Source: Sphaerulina vaccinii
Taxonomy: Eukaryota > Ascomycota > Dothideomycetes > Mycosphaerellales > Mycosphaerellaceae
DNA length: 64,000 nt
Assembly: GCA_022570795.1 (NCBI GenBank)
Contig: JAKUDP010000025.1
Span: 77,001 to 141,000, forward strand
Direction of reading: 5' to 3'
Of the stretch, positions 43,116-54,718 are shown piece after piece (position 1 is the first letter of the stretch; every line of letters starts with the position of its first letter). The translations under genes were made by a program, and so were the position numbers. The notes under the pieces are model-generated. The model was not told the DNA's origin, searched no databases, and saw only the letters and a list, made by a program, of their open reading frames with translations.

Positions 43116-44030
43116 ATGAAGGGCAAACGCAGCAAAACGTATCGCAAGTTGATGCAAACATATGAGCGCAACTTCGACTTCCGAAACCCCTACCAAGTCC
43201 TCGTCGACGCCGAGATTATCAAAGATGCTGCACGATTCAAAATGCAGCTGGGCAGAATGCTGGAGAACACACTGCACGGCGAGATCAAGCCCATGATCAC
43301 GCAATGTTGTATTCGACATCTCTACAACGCCCCGGCAGACCCACACAAAGACGAATGGATCGAAGCTGCAAAGCAGGCGGAGCGACGACGATGTGGACAT
43401 CACGAGCTGCCAGAGCCGCTGAGCACGCTGGAGTGTATGCAGAGTGTGGTGGATCCGAAAGGCAGTGGATTCAACAAGCATCGATACGTGGTTGCATGTC
43501 AGGATGACACAGTGCGGCGGAAGATGAGGACGATTGTGGGCGTGCCGTTGGTCTACATCGCGCGAAGTGTTATGATTCTGGAGCCCATGGCGGATGTCAC
43601 TGCGGGCGTGAGAGAGCGGGAAGAGAAAGCAAAGATCAAGGCAGGCCTCGGCGCGCGACGCATCACAGGGATTGGTGCCGGCGAGAAGAGAAAGAGGGAC
43701 GATGGTGACAGTGACAGTGATGTGCAGGCGGGCGCAGCTCCTGGTCCAAAGAAGCAAAAGCAAAAGGGACCAAAAGGGCCAAATCCGTTGGCTGTGAAGA
43801 AGTCGAAGAAGGAGAAGCCTGTGCAGCAACAAGCAGATGACGAGAGGGCGGTGCTGCGGAAGACTGCGAAGAACGACCCCCAAGCAGCGGAGAAGGCTGG
43901 ACTGGACATATCCGCGGATGCAGACTCAGAAGCACCAAAGAAGCGCAAAAGGAAAAGGAAGCCCAAAGCTGCTGTGGATGATGGTGGCAATGGCGCGGTC
44001 ACGGTCGATTCTGGTGACGACGACGATTGA
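43116..44030 (+). CDS. utp23: rRNA-processing protein Utp23
   Basis: Single exon, 304 aa. Component of the small-subunit processome needed for early pre-rRNA cleavages in the nucleolus. The sequence follows the family from residue 1: MKGKRSKTYRKLMQTYERNF, YQVLVDAEIIKDAARFKMQL, LHGEIKPMITQCCIRHLYN, then the zinc-binding CCHC region AERRRCGHHELPEPLSTLEC and VVDPKGSGFNKHRYVVACQD, closing the PIN-like fold with PLVYIARSVMILEPM. The last 100 residues are a lysine-rich tail (KKQKQKGPKGPNP, APKKRKRKRKPK), as usual for nucleolar proteins. The start is fixed by the conserved first residues. It shares a short promoter with the pmp3-like gene. Confidence 0.95.
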   Translation: MKGKRSKTYRKLMQTYERNFDFRNPYQVLVDAEIIKDAARFKMQLGRMLENTLHGEIKPMITQCCIRHLYNAPADPHKDEWIEAAKQAERRRCGHHELPEPLSTLECMQSVVDPKGSGFNKHRYVVACQDDTVRRKMRTIVGVPLVYIARSVMILEPMADVTAGVREREEKAKIKAGLGARRITGIGAGEKRKRDDGDSDSDVQAGAAPGPKKQKQKGPKGPNPLAVKKSKKEKPVQQQADDERAVLRKTAKNDPQAAEKAGLDISADADSEAPKKRKRKRKPKAAVDDGGNGAVTVDSGDDDD

Positions 44031-44597
44031 GCGAATGTGATATGAGAGCTCTGAAGAGTGTGCGCGTGATACCCAGCCAAGCGAAGAAGCAGACTGTAAG
44101 AATATTGTAGCTGCTTTAGGCATGTCATTGCACTCACATGTCAGTCGACTATCCGATAAGAATGCGAGCTCGAGAGCTCGTGAGTGCTTACCGCCTCGAC
44201 AGATAACCATTGCACGTTGGGCACGAACGACCTGACAACTGAAAAGTTCATGGGACAGCATTTGCTCAAAGTAGTATTTTTACAGGGCTAGCTCAGCCAC
44301 GAAGCTTGCGTATCATTCAGGCTAATCTCGAACCCCCAGCTCTACGCTGAGCTCACGATACGCTTGGTTGCTGGTTACCACTGCAATATCGCACCGAGCT
44401 CAGTGCGAGCTACAACATCATTGCAAAAATGATTCGGTTGCGGTACTTGCAGTGGGGAGCTTGTACACGGAAAAGGTCTTTGTGCTCGGATAAAGATCCG
44501 CCGGACTTGCACTTCGAACAACCACATCTCCCAGTCATATATGTGACAACGGATCGACGTGGAAACAACAGAACACTCTACTATCAAGTCTGGATCG
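44031..44597. other. Intergenic region upstream of the A-T-R reductase
   Basis: About 0.57 kb. A tRNA-like B-box word near 44325 on the minus strand was examined and rejected. No gene is supported; it presumably contains the utp23 3' end and the reductase promoter. Confidence 0.4.
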
Positions 44598-47500
44598 ATG
44601 GCTACCACAACACAGACCATCACTCCATCGGTGGGAGGCCTTACGGCCAGCCAACCCTTCACCCTCAAGCTTCCCCACCATGATCCTACATATCTTCCAA
44701 TTCATAGATTCATGACCATTGATGGTCTACTCAAATCACACGCAGCCGAGAAGGAACAAACTCCACTCATCTGCTATCCGTTGTCTGGAGCCTCCGGCTT
44801 CGAGGAACACACTGGACAAGACCTTGATCGTCTCACCGATGCCGCCGTGCAATACTACTTACAAAATGGCCTGGAACCAGCAGAACCTACAGCAGAGAAG
44901 GCGCCTGTGGTGGCGTTACTGGCCACCACAAGCTTCGAATATGTCGTGAGCATGTTCGCGCTCAACAGACTCGGCATCACAGTCCTGTTCCTTAGTACGA
45001 GGTTGACCGCACCAGCATACGCTCGCTTACTAGAGATGGCCGACTGCAAGACCCTCATTGTTCCAGAGGCCAACCGTGCCATCGTTGACGACATCATCAA
45101 AGACCGACCAGGCTGCAGAGCTGTGTCGATAATGCAACGACGAGATTGTCATGATGTCTCTGCACCAGTGTTCAAGCGTCAAAACGTTGACCTCACCAAG
45201 GAAGGCAAGAAGATGGCCTGGATCTTGCACTCTTCTGGCTCAACAGGGTTCCCGAAGCCTATCTTCCTCTCCAACTTGGCATGCCTAGCCAACTTTCGAA
45301 AGTCATTCGGTCTTCGAGCATTCTGTGCCTCACCACTGTTTCACTCCCACGGTCTGATGGAGCTGGGACGAGCTCTCTACACCCGTGCACCTATGTACTT
45401 GGGCAACCACTCACTACCCGTCACAAGCCAGAACCTGATCGACGCCATGACTGTAGCTCAGCCTCAACAAGTCAGCGCCGTGCCATATGTGCTGCAACTG
45501 CTCGCCGAGCAAGAAGTGGGCGTCCAGATACTAGCAAGAGCAAAACTAGTACTGTTCGCTGGCTCTCCCTGTCCAGATGGCCTTGGAGATCGACTTGTCG
45601 CTGCAGGTGTCAATCTTGTGGCGAACTATGGCAGTACGGAGACTGGACAGATCATGACCTCGTTTAGACCATTCGGCGACAAGGAATGGCAGTACATGCG
45701 CCTGCTCCGACCTGCAGCAGACTACACGCTAATGGACGAGATTGCTCCTGGAGTCTTCGAGTGTGTCGGCCTTGACGGACTGCCGTCCAAAGGGCCGAGC
45801 AACAGCAAACCACCCTACAGCCTGAAGAATCCGAAGAACTCGTTCCGAACATCAGATCTGTTCACTAGACACCCTGATCCGAAGAAGAGCAACTTCTACA
45901 AGTATCTGTCTCGTCTAGATGACCGGATCACTCTGGTCAACGGCGAGAAAGTCCTACCAGTACCTCTCGAGAACAATATTCGACAAGACCCACTCGTTCG
46001 TGAGGCAGCCATCTTTGGATTCCAGCGTACTGTACCTGGACTACTGCTCTTCCGCTCTAGTGAACATGGTCTTGACCTGAATGACGAGCAGTACCTAGAA
46101 CAAGTCTGGCCTAGCATTGAGGTGGCAAACTTGAAGGCCGAAAGCTTCAGTCGCGTGCCCAAGGAACTGGTCATTATCAAAGGTGCCGATGTGTCGTACC
46201 CACGAACTGACAAAGGCACATTCATTCGTGCTCAAGTGTATGAGCAGTTTGCAAAGGACATCAGTACGGGGTACGAAGCATTCGAGTCAGGACCTCAGAC
46301 CAAGAATGGCAGTGCACTGCTCCGGCTCGACGTGTCTGGGCTCGAGCAGTGGCTGCTGTCAAGGTTCCGAGATGAGCTGGATGTGCCTTTGCCCCATGCT
46401 CAGAGCGACATTTTCTCTGCTGGAGTCGATAGTCTCCAAACGACTCGATTGTGGCGAATCATTAAGCGCGAGATCGATCTTGGCGAAGCTGGCAACACAT
46501 TGAGCCAGAACGTCGTCTTCGACAAAGGTACTGTAGCACAACTCGCTCGACATCTGTACCAGCTTCGTACTGGCGGAGAACCCGCTGCTGCTGATGACGA
46601 GATTGAGATCATGAAAGAGCTCATCTCACGCTACTCAACCTTCACTCAGCACTTTCCACACCAGACAACACAGCCTGCGAGGCAAGTTGTCCTAGTCACA
46701 GGAGCCACCGGGAATCTTGGAGCCTTCCTCATTGCGTCGCTGGCCCGCAACCCTGCCATCTCAGAGATCTGGTCTCTGGTCCGCGCTCCAGGTCCCGCGA
46801 CAGCAGGCTCCAGACTTCTCCAGTCACTCTCCTCTCGCAACATCACATTGTCTGCAACTGAACAAGCAAAGCTTCACGCCGTACCTTCAGACCTCAGCGA
46901 CCCGAACCTCGGACTCCACTCCAAAGATCTGACACATCTCCTCTCCACCTTGACATGTGTGATCCACTCTGCCTGGGCTGTGAATTTCAATCTGGGCGTC
47001 CGCAGTTTCGAACAACAACATATCCGTGGCACCTATAACCTCATCAACCTCTGTCTTCGCACATCGCTTCCACAGCCAGCAAAATTCTTCTTCTGCAGTT
47101 CAGTGTCAGCTTCTTCAGCCACGCCTCGCCCTGCCACGATTACCGAAAGTCACATCGAAGACTTGTCTCACGCACAGAAGATGGGCTATGGACGTTCAAA
47201 GCTCGTTACAGAACATATCACTCGCAACGCAGCCAAGTCGACCGGAATGCACGCTCGAGTTCTGCGAATAGGACAATTGAGCGGAGATACGAAATCTGCA
47301 TATTGGAACGAGACGGAGGCCATCGCGCTTATGATTCGCTCAGCCATCAGCACTGGATGTCTTCCCGACCTGGACGAGCAAGTGAGTTGGCTACCTGTTG
47401 ATGTTGCTGCCGAAGCTATCACGCAACTTGCCCTTCCAAGCGAAGAGCGAAATGGAGGTGATGTGCAGGAACTGGCCTACCACGTCCTCAATCCCGAAGT

Positions 47501-47840
47501 CTTCTCTTTCAGACATGATTTGCTACCTATGCTGAAATCACATCCGCAGATGCCGACTTTCGATATCGTGCCTGCTTCGGAATGGCTAGAAAGACTGGCT
47601 AGGAGTGAACAAGACGTGGAGAAGAATCCTTCGGTCAAATTGTTGGATTTCTGGAGAGGGAAGTATGGTGCTGCTAAGCAGAAGAGCGTCGAGGATAGTG
47701 AAGAGGTTGCTGCGGGTCTTACTTTTGAGACGATGAGGACGAGAGCACATGCAAGGGTCCTTGATGATATTAAAGATCCTGTCAGTGAGGGGTTGGTTGC
47801 GAGATATGTTGACGTGTGGATGGAGAAGTGGAGGGTATAA
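44598..47840 (+). CDS. NRPS-like adenylate-forming reductase (A-T-R)
   Basis: Single exon, 1080 aa from ATG 44598. Domain order: adenylation domain (about 30-560; MAWILHSSGSTGFPKPIFLS as the phosphate-binding loop, NYGSTETGQIM, YLSRLDDRITLVNGEKV); thiolation domain with the phosphopantetheine Ser in DIFSAGVDSLQTTRLW (about 609); and thioester reductase (about 695-1080) with NADP site VVLVTGATGNLGAFLIASLA and catalytic MGYGRSKLVTEH. There is no condensation domain. Such enzymes activate a carboxylic acid with ATP, hold it as thioester and release it as aldehyde (or alcohol). They act in secondary metabolism or lysine-type pathways, but this is shorter than and unlike Lys2. Substrate unknown. 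It is convergent with the OPT transporter, 50 bp apart; no other biosynthetic gene adjoins it. Confidence 0.92.
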   Translation: MATTTQTITPSVGGLTASQPFTLKLPHHDPTYLPIHRFMTIDGLLKSHAAEKEQTPLICYPLSGASGFEEHTGQDLDRLTDAAVQYYLQNGLEPAEPTAEKAPVVALLATTSFEYVVSMFALNRLGITVLFLSTRLTAPAYARLLEMADCKTLIVPEANRAIVDDIIKDRPGCRAVSIMQRRDCHDVSAPVFKRQNVDLTKEGKKMAWILHSSGSTGFPKPIFLSNLACLANFRKSFGLRAFCASPLFHSHGLMELGRALYTRAPMYLGNHSLPVTSQNLIDAMTVAQPQQVSAVPYVLQLLAEQEVGVQILARAKLVLFAGSPCPDGLGDRLVAAGVNLVANYGSTETGQIMTSFRPFGDKEWQYMRLLRPAADYTLMDEIAPGVFECVGLDGLPSKGPSNSKPPYSLKNPKNSFRTSDLFTRHPDPKKSNFYKYLSRLDDRITLVNGEKVLPVPLENNIRQDPLVREAAIFGFQRTVPGLLLFRSSEHGLDLNDEQYLEQVWPSIEVANLKAESFSRVPKELVIIKGADVSYPRTDKGTFIRAQVYEQFAKDISTGYEAFESGPQTKNGSALLRLDVSGLEQWLLSRFRDELDVPLPHAQSDIFSAGVDSLQTTRLWRIIKREIDLGEAGNTLSQNVVFDKGTVAQLARHLYQLRTGGEPAAADDEIEIMKELISRYSTFTQHFPHQTTQPARQVVLVTGATGNLGAFLIASLARNPAISEIWSLVRAPGPATAGSRLLQSLSSRNITLSATEQAKLHAVPSDLSDPNLGLHSKDLTHLLSTLTCVIHSAWAVNFNLGVRSFEQQHIRGTYNLINLCLRTSLPQPAKFFFCSSVSASSATPRPATITESHIEDLSHAQKMGYGRSKLVTEHITRNAAKSTGMHARVLRIGQLSGDTKSAYWNETEAIALMIRSAISTGCLPDLDEQVSWLPVDVAAEAITQLALPSEERNGGDVQELAYHVLNPEVFSFRHDLLPMLKSHPQMPTFDIVPASEWLERLARSEQDVEKNPSVKLLDFWRGKYGAAKQKSVEDSEEVAAGLTFETMRTRAHARVLDDIKDPVSEGLVARYVDVWMEKWRV

Positions 47841-47890
47841 TGAGATACTAGACAGGTTTTCATCTGGTATATATTTTCATTGTGCTGTAT

Positions 47891-50421
47891 CTACCATGTG
47901 TTCGGCCCAAAGGTCTCCCCATCAGCCACAGTCTTTCTAATCGCCGTACCCATCGAGTCCATCGTCTCAAAGACTCCAACATTACCCCACCATTGCGGCA
48001 CAGTAGCATTTGGCAAAGTGATAGCCAGGAAGATGACGATCGTGGAGATCAACAGTCCGCAATCCAATGCAGCTGCAGTAAGATAATTATAATGCGACCA
48101 CCAGCCTCCGAACCTCTTCTTGATACCATAATTGAACACCAAGCCCACAATCGCCCAGCTACTAAACGAAAGCGGCGTAGCAGGCGGCAACCAAGCCATT
48201 GCTCCAAGCATAACAGGTGCATGTAACCAGCGCAACTTCTTATGCGGGAATACTCTGAGCAGAACGTAGAAAGCTACTGGAAGCAGTGCCCCTAACAGCC
48301 AGAACCAGTTGAATGCAGCGTAGATGCTTCCTTTGCCGAACATGCGTTGTGGGCCGATTAGGCCCCAGACTATACTCGAGGAGAAGAACGTGCGGCCATT
48401 GGGGCAGGTGAAGTGGTCTCTTTGAGTTGAGGTGCAGACGTCTTCGATTGTGTTTAGGGTCCAGTTCATTGTGGCGATTTGGACAAAAGCTGCCCAGATT
48501 GTGGCGAAGACTTGGCAGGCGAATGTTGTTCGTGGGCTGTTATGACAATGTTAGTGCGAAAGAAGAGCGCGATGGAAAGTGAGGTTTGCTTACGGGATTT
48601 TCATGTAGTGAGCGAACTTGAGGTCGGAGGTGTATGTCTGTGCCTGACCGAGCACGATTGTTGAGTATACCTTGAAGATCATGACTCCGATTGGCTTTCC
48701 GGGTATCATGAAACCCCCTAAGAAGGGTGATATGACATTCAGCGATAACAAGATGTTAGTGATCCCGAGCACCATGCAGCAAGGTATGACGAATACCAGA
48801 GCGAGCAGAAGTGACACGAAGTACGTCCACCATGGGAGCTGAGATTGGAAGCCCAGAACCGTGCCTAAACCCATAGCCACAGAGATCACAAAAAGAGCCA
48901 GATACCACCAGTCAGGAGCTTCTCGATACTTCGACATCAGCCGCATGTGAACATCAGGCTCCTGGTTCCTGGCTGTGCGAAGTCGGTACCAGACCTCCTT
49001 GCCGTAGAAGATGCCTGTGTGCACAATGCTGGCGATCAGAGCTGCAAAAGAGAGTCCGTAGTTCAGAGCGAAAGTAGGCGCCAGAAATAGTGGGGAGTAG
49101 CTCTTGTACTTGGTCTCGTCAAATGTAAAGCCTGAGCCCATAATCTTGGTCACATTGTACGAGCTCTGTGTGTTATCAAACGTGGTGGAAGTGTTGATCG
49201 GAAGGTAGTCGGTGTACAGTGCACCACTGAAGCTGATACCAATGGTCGTGATGATGACGAAGATGAAGAGGCCAATCAGCGTATTCAAGTGCGAAAATGT
49301 AGGGGATAGAAGGGGATCATTGAGGTACCCGATCACGTAAGTCCAATCGAAGGTGAGCGGTATCAATGATAGTCCAGTAAAGCCGCCGAATAGCTGATTG
49401 AGAGTCGCATTGTTAGGCTTGATCCACGTCACGAACGAGAAGACCGAAAGACCCTGCCAGATAACTCCTGGAAACCAATACCATACGAAAGAGGCCACAG
49501 CCACGTATGAGAAGTACCGGTAGCCAGAGATGCGCCAGCCGTTAGTCCTCGCGGGATCCATTGGACTCTTATCGTGCAGTGCGTACAAAAGCGTGGTCAT
49601 GCTGAAGTTCGCGGGCCAAATGAGTGCTGCAGGCCAGACCAGGAACCTTCTGAACATGCCTGATATGGCAATGCCGATGACTTGCGAGGAGAGTGTGAAG
49701 AGAAGCTGGAAGCCCCAGCCCATGCTCAAGTTGTACAATGGCTTAGCATCTAGTGCAAGCAATGCATCAGTGCTATACGCGAATCCATAGGTGACATTGG
49801 CCATAAGCGTGACGACTGCGTGCTGTAGACAAGAAGCCACCTCAGTGATTGATCGTAGCAGTACATCTCGGGCATACTCAGCAGTCTACTCACCTCCTTG
49901 ATAGTGAAAGGGCCAGGATTGAGAGTCCAAGTGAGTCCGAAGGTATTGAATGTCTTCGCAGGCATCACTCTTGCCGAGAAACAGCCGATGGGGTATACCA
50001 AAAGCATGATGACCACAGTCGGAATTGTGATTGCAGGAGATCTCATGCTCAGGAACATGTTCACGGCCGCAGCAACTGTGACGAACAGAAACCCAAGAAT
50101 CCATGCTCGTAGTGTGTTGGCGACCTCTTCTCCATCTGTATTCCTTACAGCTGCCCGCACCGAATCATATGGCGACTCTTCTGTGAAAGCCTTCTCCACT
50201 GATACCACACTTTCTAGATTATTGGCCTTTGCGGCTTCTTTTAATGCTTCAACTTCATCTTCGGGCAGGTTCGGATCATGTTGATGGTTCTTCTGGATGT
50301 TATGGATCTCCTGAACAGCTTGCGACTTGATCTCGGTGGCAGACTTCTCGTCGTGTGAGCTGATCGCCTCGATTGGGCCATGCTCATCGGAGGCTCTCGT
50401 GCTAGATGTAAGCCATTTCAT
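47891..50421 (-). CDS. OPT-family oligopeptide transporter
   Basis: Exons 50421-49894, 49822-48594 and 48536-47891 (introns 49823-49893 and 48537-48593) give 800 aa, normal for the family. A charged N-terminal domain of about 110 residues is followed by about 14 membrane segments. Family landmarks are NPGPFTIKEHAVVTLMANV (spanning the first splice), SMGWGFQLLFTLSSQVIGI, FDWTYVIGYLNDPLLSP, GGFMIPGKPIGVMIFKVYS, KIPPRTTFACQVFATIWAAF (spanning the second splice), and the C-terminal block WSHYNYLTAAALDCGLL. These carriers import tetra- and pentapeptides, glutathione or peptide-like metal chelates across the plasma membrane. It might export or import a product of the neighbouring A-T-R enzyme, but position is the only hint. 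Confidence 0.93.
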
Positions 50422-51135
50422 GATGAAGTGCCTTTCGTTCAGTAGAATGACTGCAGTGCAGCAGATGGTGGCTTTGAAAAGGCTACCATCTGGTTATCTC
50501 TCAAGGGAACTAAAGAAAGCTCGAACCACTCGCCACGTCGTATCATGGAGTAGCACATGGTTGCAGGCAGATTAGAGCTCGCGGTGTAGCTACGCTACGC
50601 TATACACTGTTGGATGGCCGATCTGCTCCCGTGGGTAAACTTAGGCGCTTCTGCAGGACTCAATTCATGCTAGGATTCTGACAACCATGCTTGATACGGA
50701 GTCTGCTCCATAGCCCAGATGTCGAGATTGGCAGCAATTGAAGCTCCGCTAAGGTCGCTAATGCCATGTGCTTGTAGCCTCGTGTAAGATGGGCAGATAG
50801 GCCAGCGCGTTCGCCTGTGTCTCGGTCTTCAGAGCCGATATGTGCATGCAGAAGAATGTCAACGCACGCGTGTCCTTGGGCATAGAGCCGCCTCAATGCG
50901 CTCTGACCGATGGAAGCGTTCGTTGTCAAACGAGACATTCATATCATGCGTTGCAGGGGAGAAAGTCGTGGTTGATGATGTTGGAGATGGAGCTGGAGCA
51001 TTTGATTTCCGTGCTATGCATGGTTATGACTGGCTGCGGCAAAACGGGACCTAGTCAAATGTCATGGGATTGCTACTTTGATCCTTTCTTCCCATATGTA
51101 CCTCCTGAGGCTATCTTCCCTCCTTTCTCTTCCTG
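50422..51135. other. 0.7-kb gap, no supported gene
   Basis: OPT promoter side and amidohydrolase 3' side. The plus-strand frame 50840-51664 runs antisense into the amidohydrolase and is a shadow. Confidence 0.4.
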
Positions 51136-52676
51136 TCACACAAGTCGAACTTTGACTCCAGACCTTCCTCGCAAGCCCTTAACTTTTTCTCGAGCCTGGG
51201 ATAAGAGATCTTGCTCATCCAGATATACAAGTCTTCCATGGTCTACCAATACCTGTTTCACATCATGGCAGTCAGCAAGATTTCGTGTACACCAATCACT
51301 TTCTGCCACTTACCTTGCCATCTACCGCAACCATATCGACATCTCGACCAGTACAGGAGTGCACGACAATAGTGATTGGATCTACACCACCCTCATCGTA
51401 CTGATCGGGATCCCACGGCGCCGCAGCAGCTCCAATGGTATATGGATCGATCACCACGAAGTCTGCCTTCTTTCCAACTTCCAAGCTCCCAACCTCATCT
51501 TGCAAGCCCAGAGACTTTGCTCCATTGATCGTGGCCATTTCCAGCACCTGAGCTGCCGGCAGAACCCCCGCCTTTTGCATCAAACCGGACTGCAACAGAG
51601 ATGCCATGTTCATCTCTCGGAGAATATCATATGTGTTCGCACATGGGGCGCCGTCTGTGCCTAGAGAGACATTGATGCCGGCTGCGAGCATTACAGGAAT
51701 ACTGGCTATACCTGAGCCGAGCTTGCAATTTGAGGAAGGGTTGTGTGCTACTGAAGTGCCTGTCTGCTTCAGTAGTGGCAGATCTCTTTCGAGATCTAGG
51801 TTGACCATGTGCGCTAGCACGGTCTTTGGTCCTGCTATTCCTGTTCGAGCACAGAACTCCATTGGCGAGCACTCATAGTGCTCGCGATAAATGGATAGGT
51901 CTCGCGGTGCTTCTGCACAGTGCATTGTGAGACCCATATTGTGCTCCTTGGCGGCTTCTGCAGCAAGCGTATGGAAAGCAGGATCATTGCCTCTAGGGGT
52001 TCCAAGTGCCATCCAGATCCTCATTCGTTGGTCGCAAGACTTATCATGAATCGCGTATGCTTCCAGCGCAGCTTCAACACTCATATCAGCCAAATCCTTA
52101 TCCCTCGCATCAACCATCCCAGTCGCAGCATTCGTCTCAGCAGGCTTGACAAGTTTGCCGATACAAGCACGAATCCCACCTTGCAATACCGACATCAGCA
52201 CACACTCTTAGTACGAACAACTCAAGACACTCACTCTCCTCAACAGCCCTCACAACATTCTCCAACCCAATCGTGTGCGTCAACATCGGCTCCAAAAAAG
52301 TCGTTGTACCGCTTGTCAACATCTCAGCTATCGTCAACTTTGCTGCCACATATCCATCATTGCCTTGGAAAGCCGCTTCGAGTGGCCAGATTGCTGAGCA
52401 GAGCCAGTCGTGCAAGTCGAGGTTCTCTGCTAGACCTCGAAGGAGGGATTGAGCGAGATGGGCGTGTGTATTGATTAGGCCGGGGATGACGATTTTGTGG
52501 CCTAGGTCGATCACTTCGATCTCGTTGCTGGAGCTGTATTGTGCTAGCAGGACTTCTGAGGTCCCAATGGCGGATATGCGAGTGCCGGAGACGAGAATGG
52601 CGCCATCTGTGATGATGTCGCGGGATGCGTTTACTGTGATGATTGTGCAGTGGATGTATAATTTTTCCTTGGCCAT
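51136..52676 (-). CDS. Amidohydrolase (nucleobase-deaminase/ATZ-TRZ type)
   Basis: Exons 52676-52235, 52179-51314 and 51252-51136 give 474 aa. Metal-dependent amidohydrolase with all expected ligands: GLINTHAHLAQSLLRG (HxH, about residue 66), MHCAEAP and LAHMVNL (two later His), and SLGTDGAPC (Asp). The C-terminal barrel block ATINGAKSLGLQDEVGSLEV and KKADFVVID close the fold. This group deaminates or dechlorinates aromatic ring nitrogen compounds: guanine-type purines, 8-oxoguanine, S-adenosylhomocysteine or triazines. Being divergent from a UapA-type purine permease makes a purine or related nucleobase the likely substrate. The last exon (VLVDHGRLVYLDEQDLLSQA) is inferred from the GTAAGT...AACAG intron 51253-51313. 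An alternative ATG lies at 52742. Confidence 0.88.
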
Positions 52677-52934
52677 CTCTAAAGTTGCTGACCAGTGTCT
52701 CCGAATGATGACAGGGTATTGATGTCCATGGTCTCTCGCCATACTGAGGGAGGCTTGACAAAGTGATCGACGCTTCGTAGCTTGAGAGCTCGCCTATCCA
52801 TGGCCAGCTACTCGGCCGACGTTATCGAGCTATCTCAAGACTTGCTGACATGAGCCATTGCAAATGTTAGGAGAGGAAGACGTCTGCAAGAGTCTCACTT
52901 TCATGATCGAGCATGCCTGCCGCTCACCATCAAC
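52677..52934. promoter_or_regulatory. Shared divergent promoter, amidohydrolase and purine permease
   Basis: 258 bp between start codons, with pairs of GATA/TATC words (for example TATC near 52827). Sites of the GATA type mediate nitrogen control in fungi, but the element is too common to be proof. Confidence 0.45.
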
Positions 52935-54718
52935 ATGGAGATTGATCAAGCTGCCACCTCCACGAATGAGAAAGAATTTACAAATGTCAGCCAACACAGC
53001 TATGATCAAGGCGAAGTCCTAGGCGCTACCTCCTGGTCCTCGACGTTACGATATGCGAAATACTACCTCACCTCCCGCCACGGCTGGATTGGAGACTACG
53101 ACTATCTCTACCTCATAACGCCCAGCATCTGGCCCTTCAACAAGCGACTTCAAGATCGCGCGCCACCATTCTATGGCTTGAACGACGAAGTCCCAATCCT
53201 ACTCACCATCCTGCTGGGCCTACAACACGCGCTATGCATGATCGGCTCTGTCGTCTCGCCGCCTTTGGCTGTCGCTGGAATCTTGAACCTGGACATAGCA
53301 CTCACGGAGTACCTCATCTCAGCTTCCTTCATCACGACCGGGATTACGACTGCTTTCCAGGTGACTAGAGTACATATAGCAAAGACGCCATTCTTCATTG
53401 GTACAGGACTGTTGTCTGTTGTTGGTCCGACCTTCGATATCGTGGCTATTGTGATCAACTATGCCGCTCTACAGTATGCCAATGGGAATTGTCCAGTAGA
53501 CGTAGATGGATCGCAGCTAGCTTGTCCGTCTGCTTGGGGAAGTGTCCTCGGAAGCATGCTTTGCACGGTCTGGATCCAGATCTTGATGTCTTTGGTCCCG
53601 CCGAAGACACTCAGTCGACTCTTTCCGAAGATGGTCACTGGAAGTCTGCTGCTTATGGTTGGCGTCTATCTGATTGGGAACGGAATGCAGAACTGGGGCG
53701 GGAGTTCGAACTGTAATGGTGGGACTGGATACTACGAGCTTTGTCCTAGTATCGATGCGCCAAAGCCATTGCCTTGGTGAGTTGGCATATACGCTACTAT
53801 CTCCGAACACTGCTAATGTTGCATCACAGGGGTGATCCGAAACTCATCGGCTTAGGCTTCAGCGTCTTTGTGACGATTGTGCTCGTCGAAATCATTGGTT
53901 CACCCATGATGAAGTCTGCCTCCGTGGTCATTGGTCTTGGAGTCGGATGTGCCATCTCTGGCGCCACAGGCTATTGGTCTCGTTCTACCATCGATACAGC
54001 CCCAGTTGTGACATTCATGTGGGTGCATACATTCCCTCTCTCGGTAGATCCTGCATTGATCTTACCTCTCATGATCCTGTTCGCTTGTCAAGCAGTGAGC
54101 TGCATGCCTGATATTCTCGCCACAGCAGAGATCAGCGGAGTTGAGATCGAAGGTACCAAGTTCAACAGCCGTATACAAGGCGGGATCCTGTGCGATGGCC
54201 TGGGCAGTCTCTTCTCCGCTTTGGGTACAGGCCTGCCGATGGTCTCCCAAGCTGGCAACAATGGAGTGATCGTATTGACTGGATGTGCATCACGACGGGC
54301 AGGGTGGTGTGCTTTGATCATACTCATCTTGATGGGCATCTTTGGCAAGTTCGGCGCCATCTTCGCATCAATGCCGCCTTCAGTCCTTGGTGGCATGCAG
54401 GTCTTCTTATATGCAACGATCACGATCGCTGGTCTGCGAGTCTTGTCTCTGATTGAGTGGTCGAGAAGGAATCGGTTCATTCTGACTGCCTCGTTGGTCA
54501 TCGGCTTTATCGACATTGTCCAGCCGACTTGGTTTGATAAAGTATTGGACTATCAGGGTTCCAACAATCAGCTCGCCGGCTTCTTGCAGGGCGTGAACCT
54601 GATCGTGCAGACGCCATTCATCATCTGTGCTGTGATCGCAGTTGTTTTGAACCTGATATTGCCGATCCACAGAACGAAGAAGAGCAGTCAGGAGAGCTCT
54701 GTTCTGCATACTCAGTAA
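52935..54718 (+). CDS. UapA-type xanthine/uric acid permease (NAT/NCS2)
   Basis: Exons 52935-53776 and 53830-54718 (intron GTGAGT...CACAG) give 576 aa, close to UapA of Aspergillus (574). The nucleobase-ascorbate transporter signature SQAGNNGVIVLTGCASRRAG lies near residue 425. Earlier are the QH motif LLGLQHALCMIGSVV in the first membrane segment, INYAALQYANGNCPVD, and CPSIDAPKPLPWGDPKLIGL over the splice. About 14 membrane segments fit. In UapA the signature reads NNGVIALTR; here Gly replaces Arg at the last position, which in this family bears on substrate range. It imports xanthine, urate or a similar purine with protons. Divergent from the amidohydrolase and followed by a regulator. Confidence 0.93.

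Noticed and set aside
44260..44360. Possible tRNA on the minus strand (GGTTCGAGATT box)
   Set aside because: The B-box word is there but no A box at the right distance, no five-base T stem and no acceptor stem could be paired.
50840..51664. 274-codon plus-strand frame opposite the amidohydrolase
   Set aside because: Cys/Ser/His-biased composition and overlap with conserved amidohydrolase motifs on the other strand show it is a shadow.
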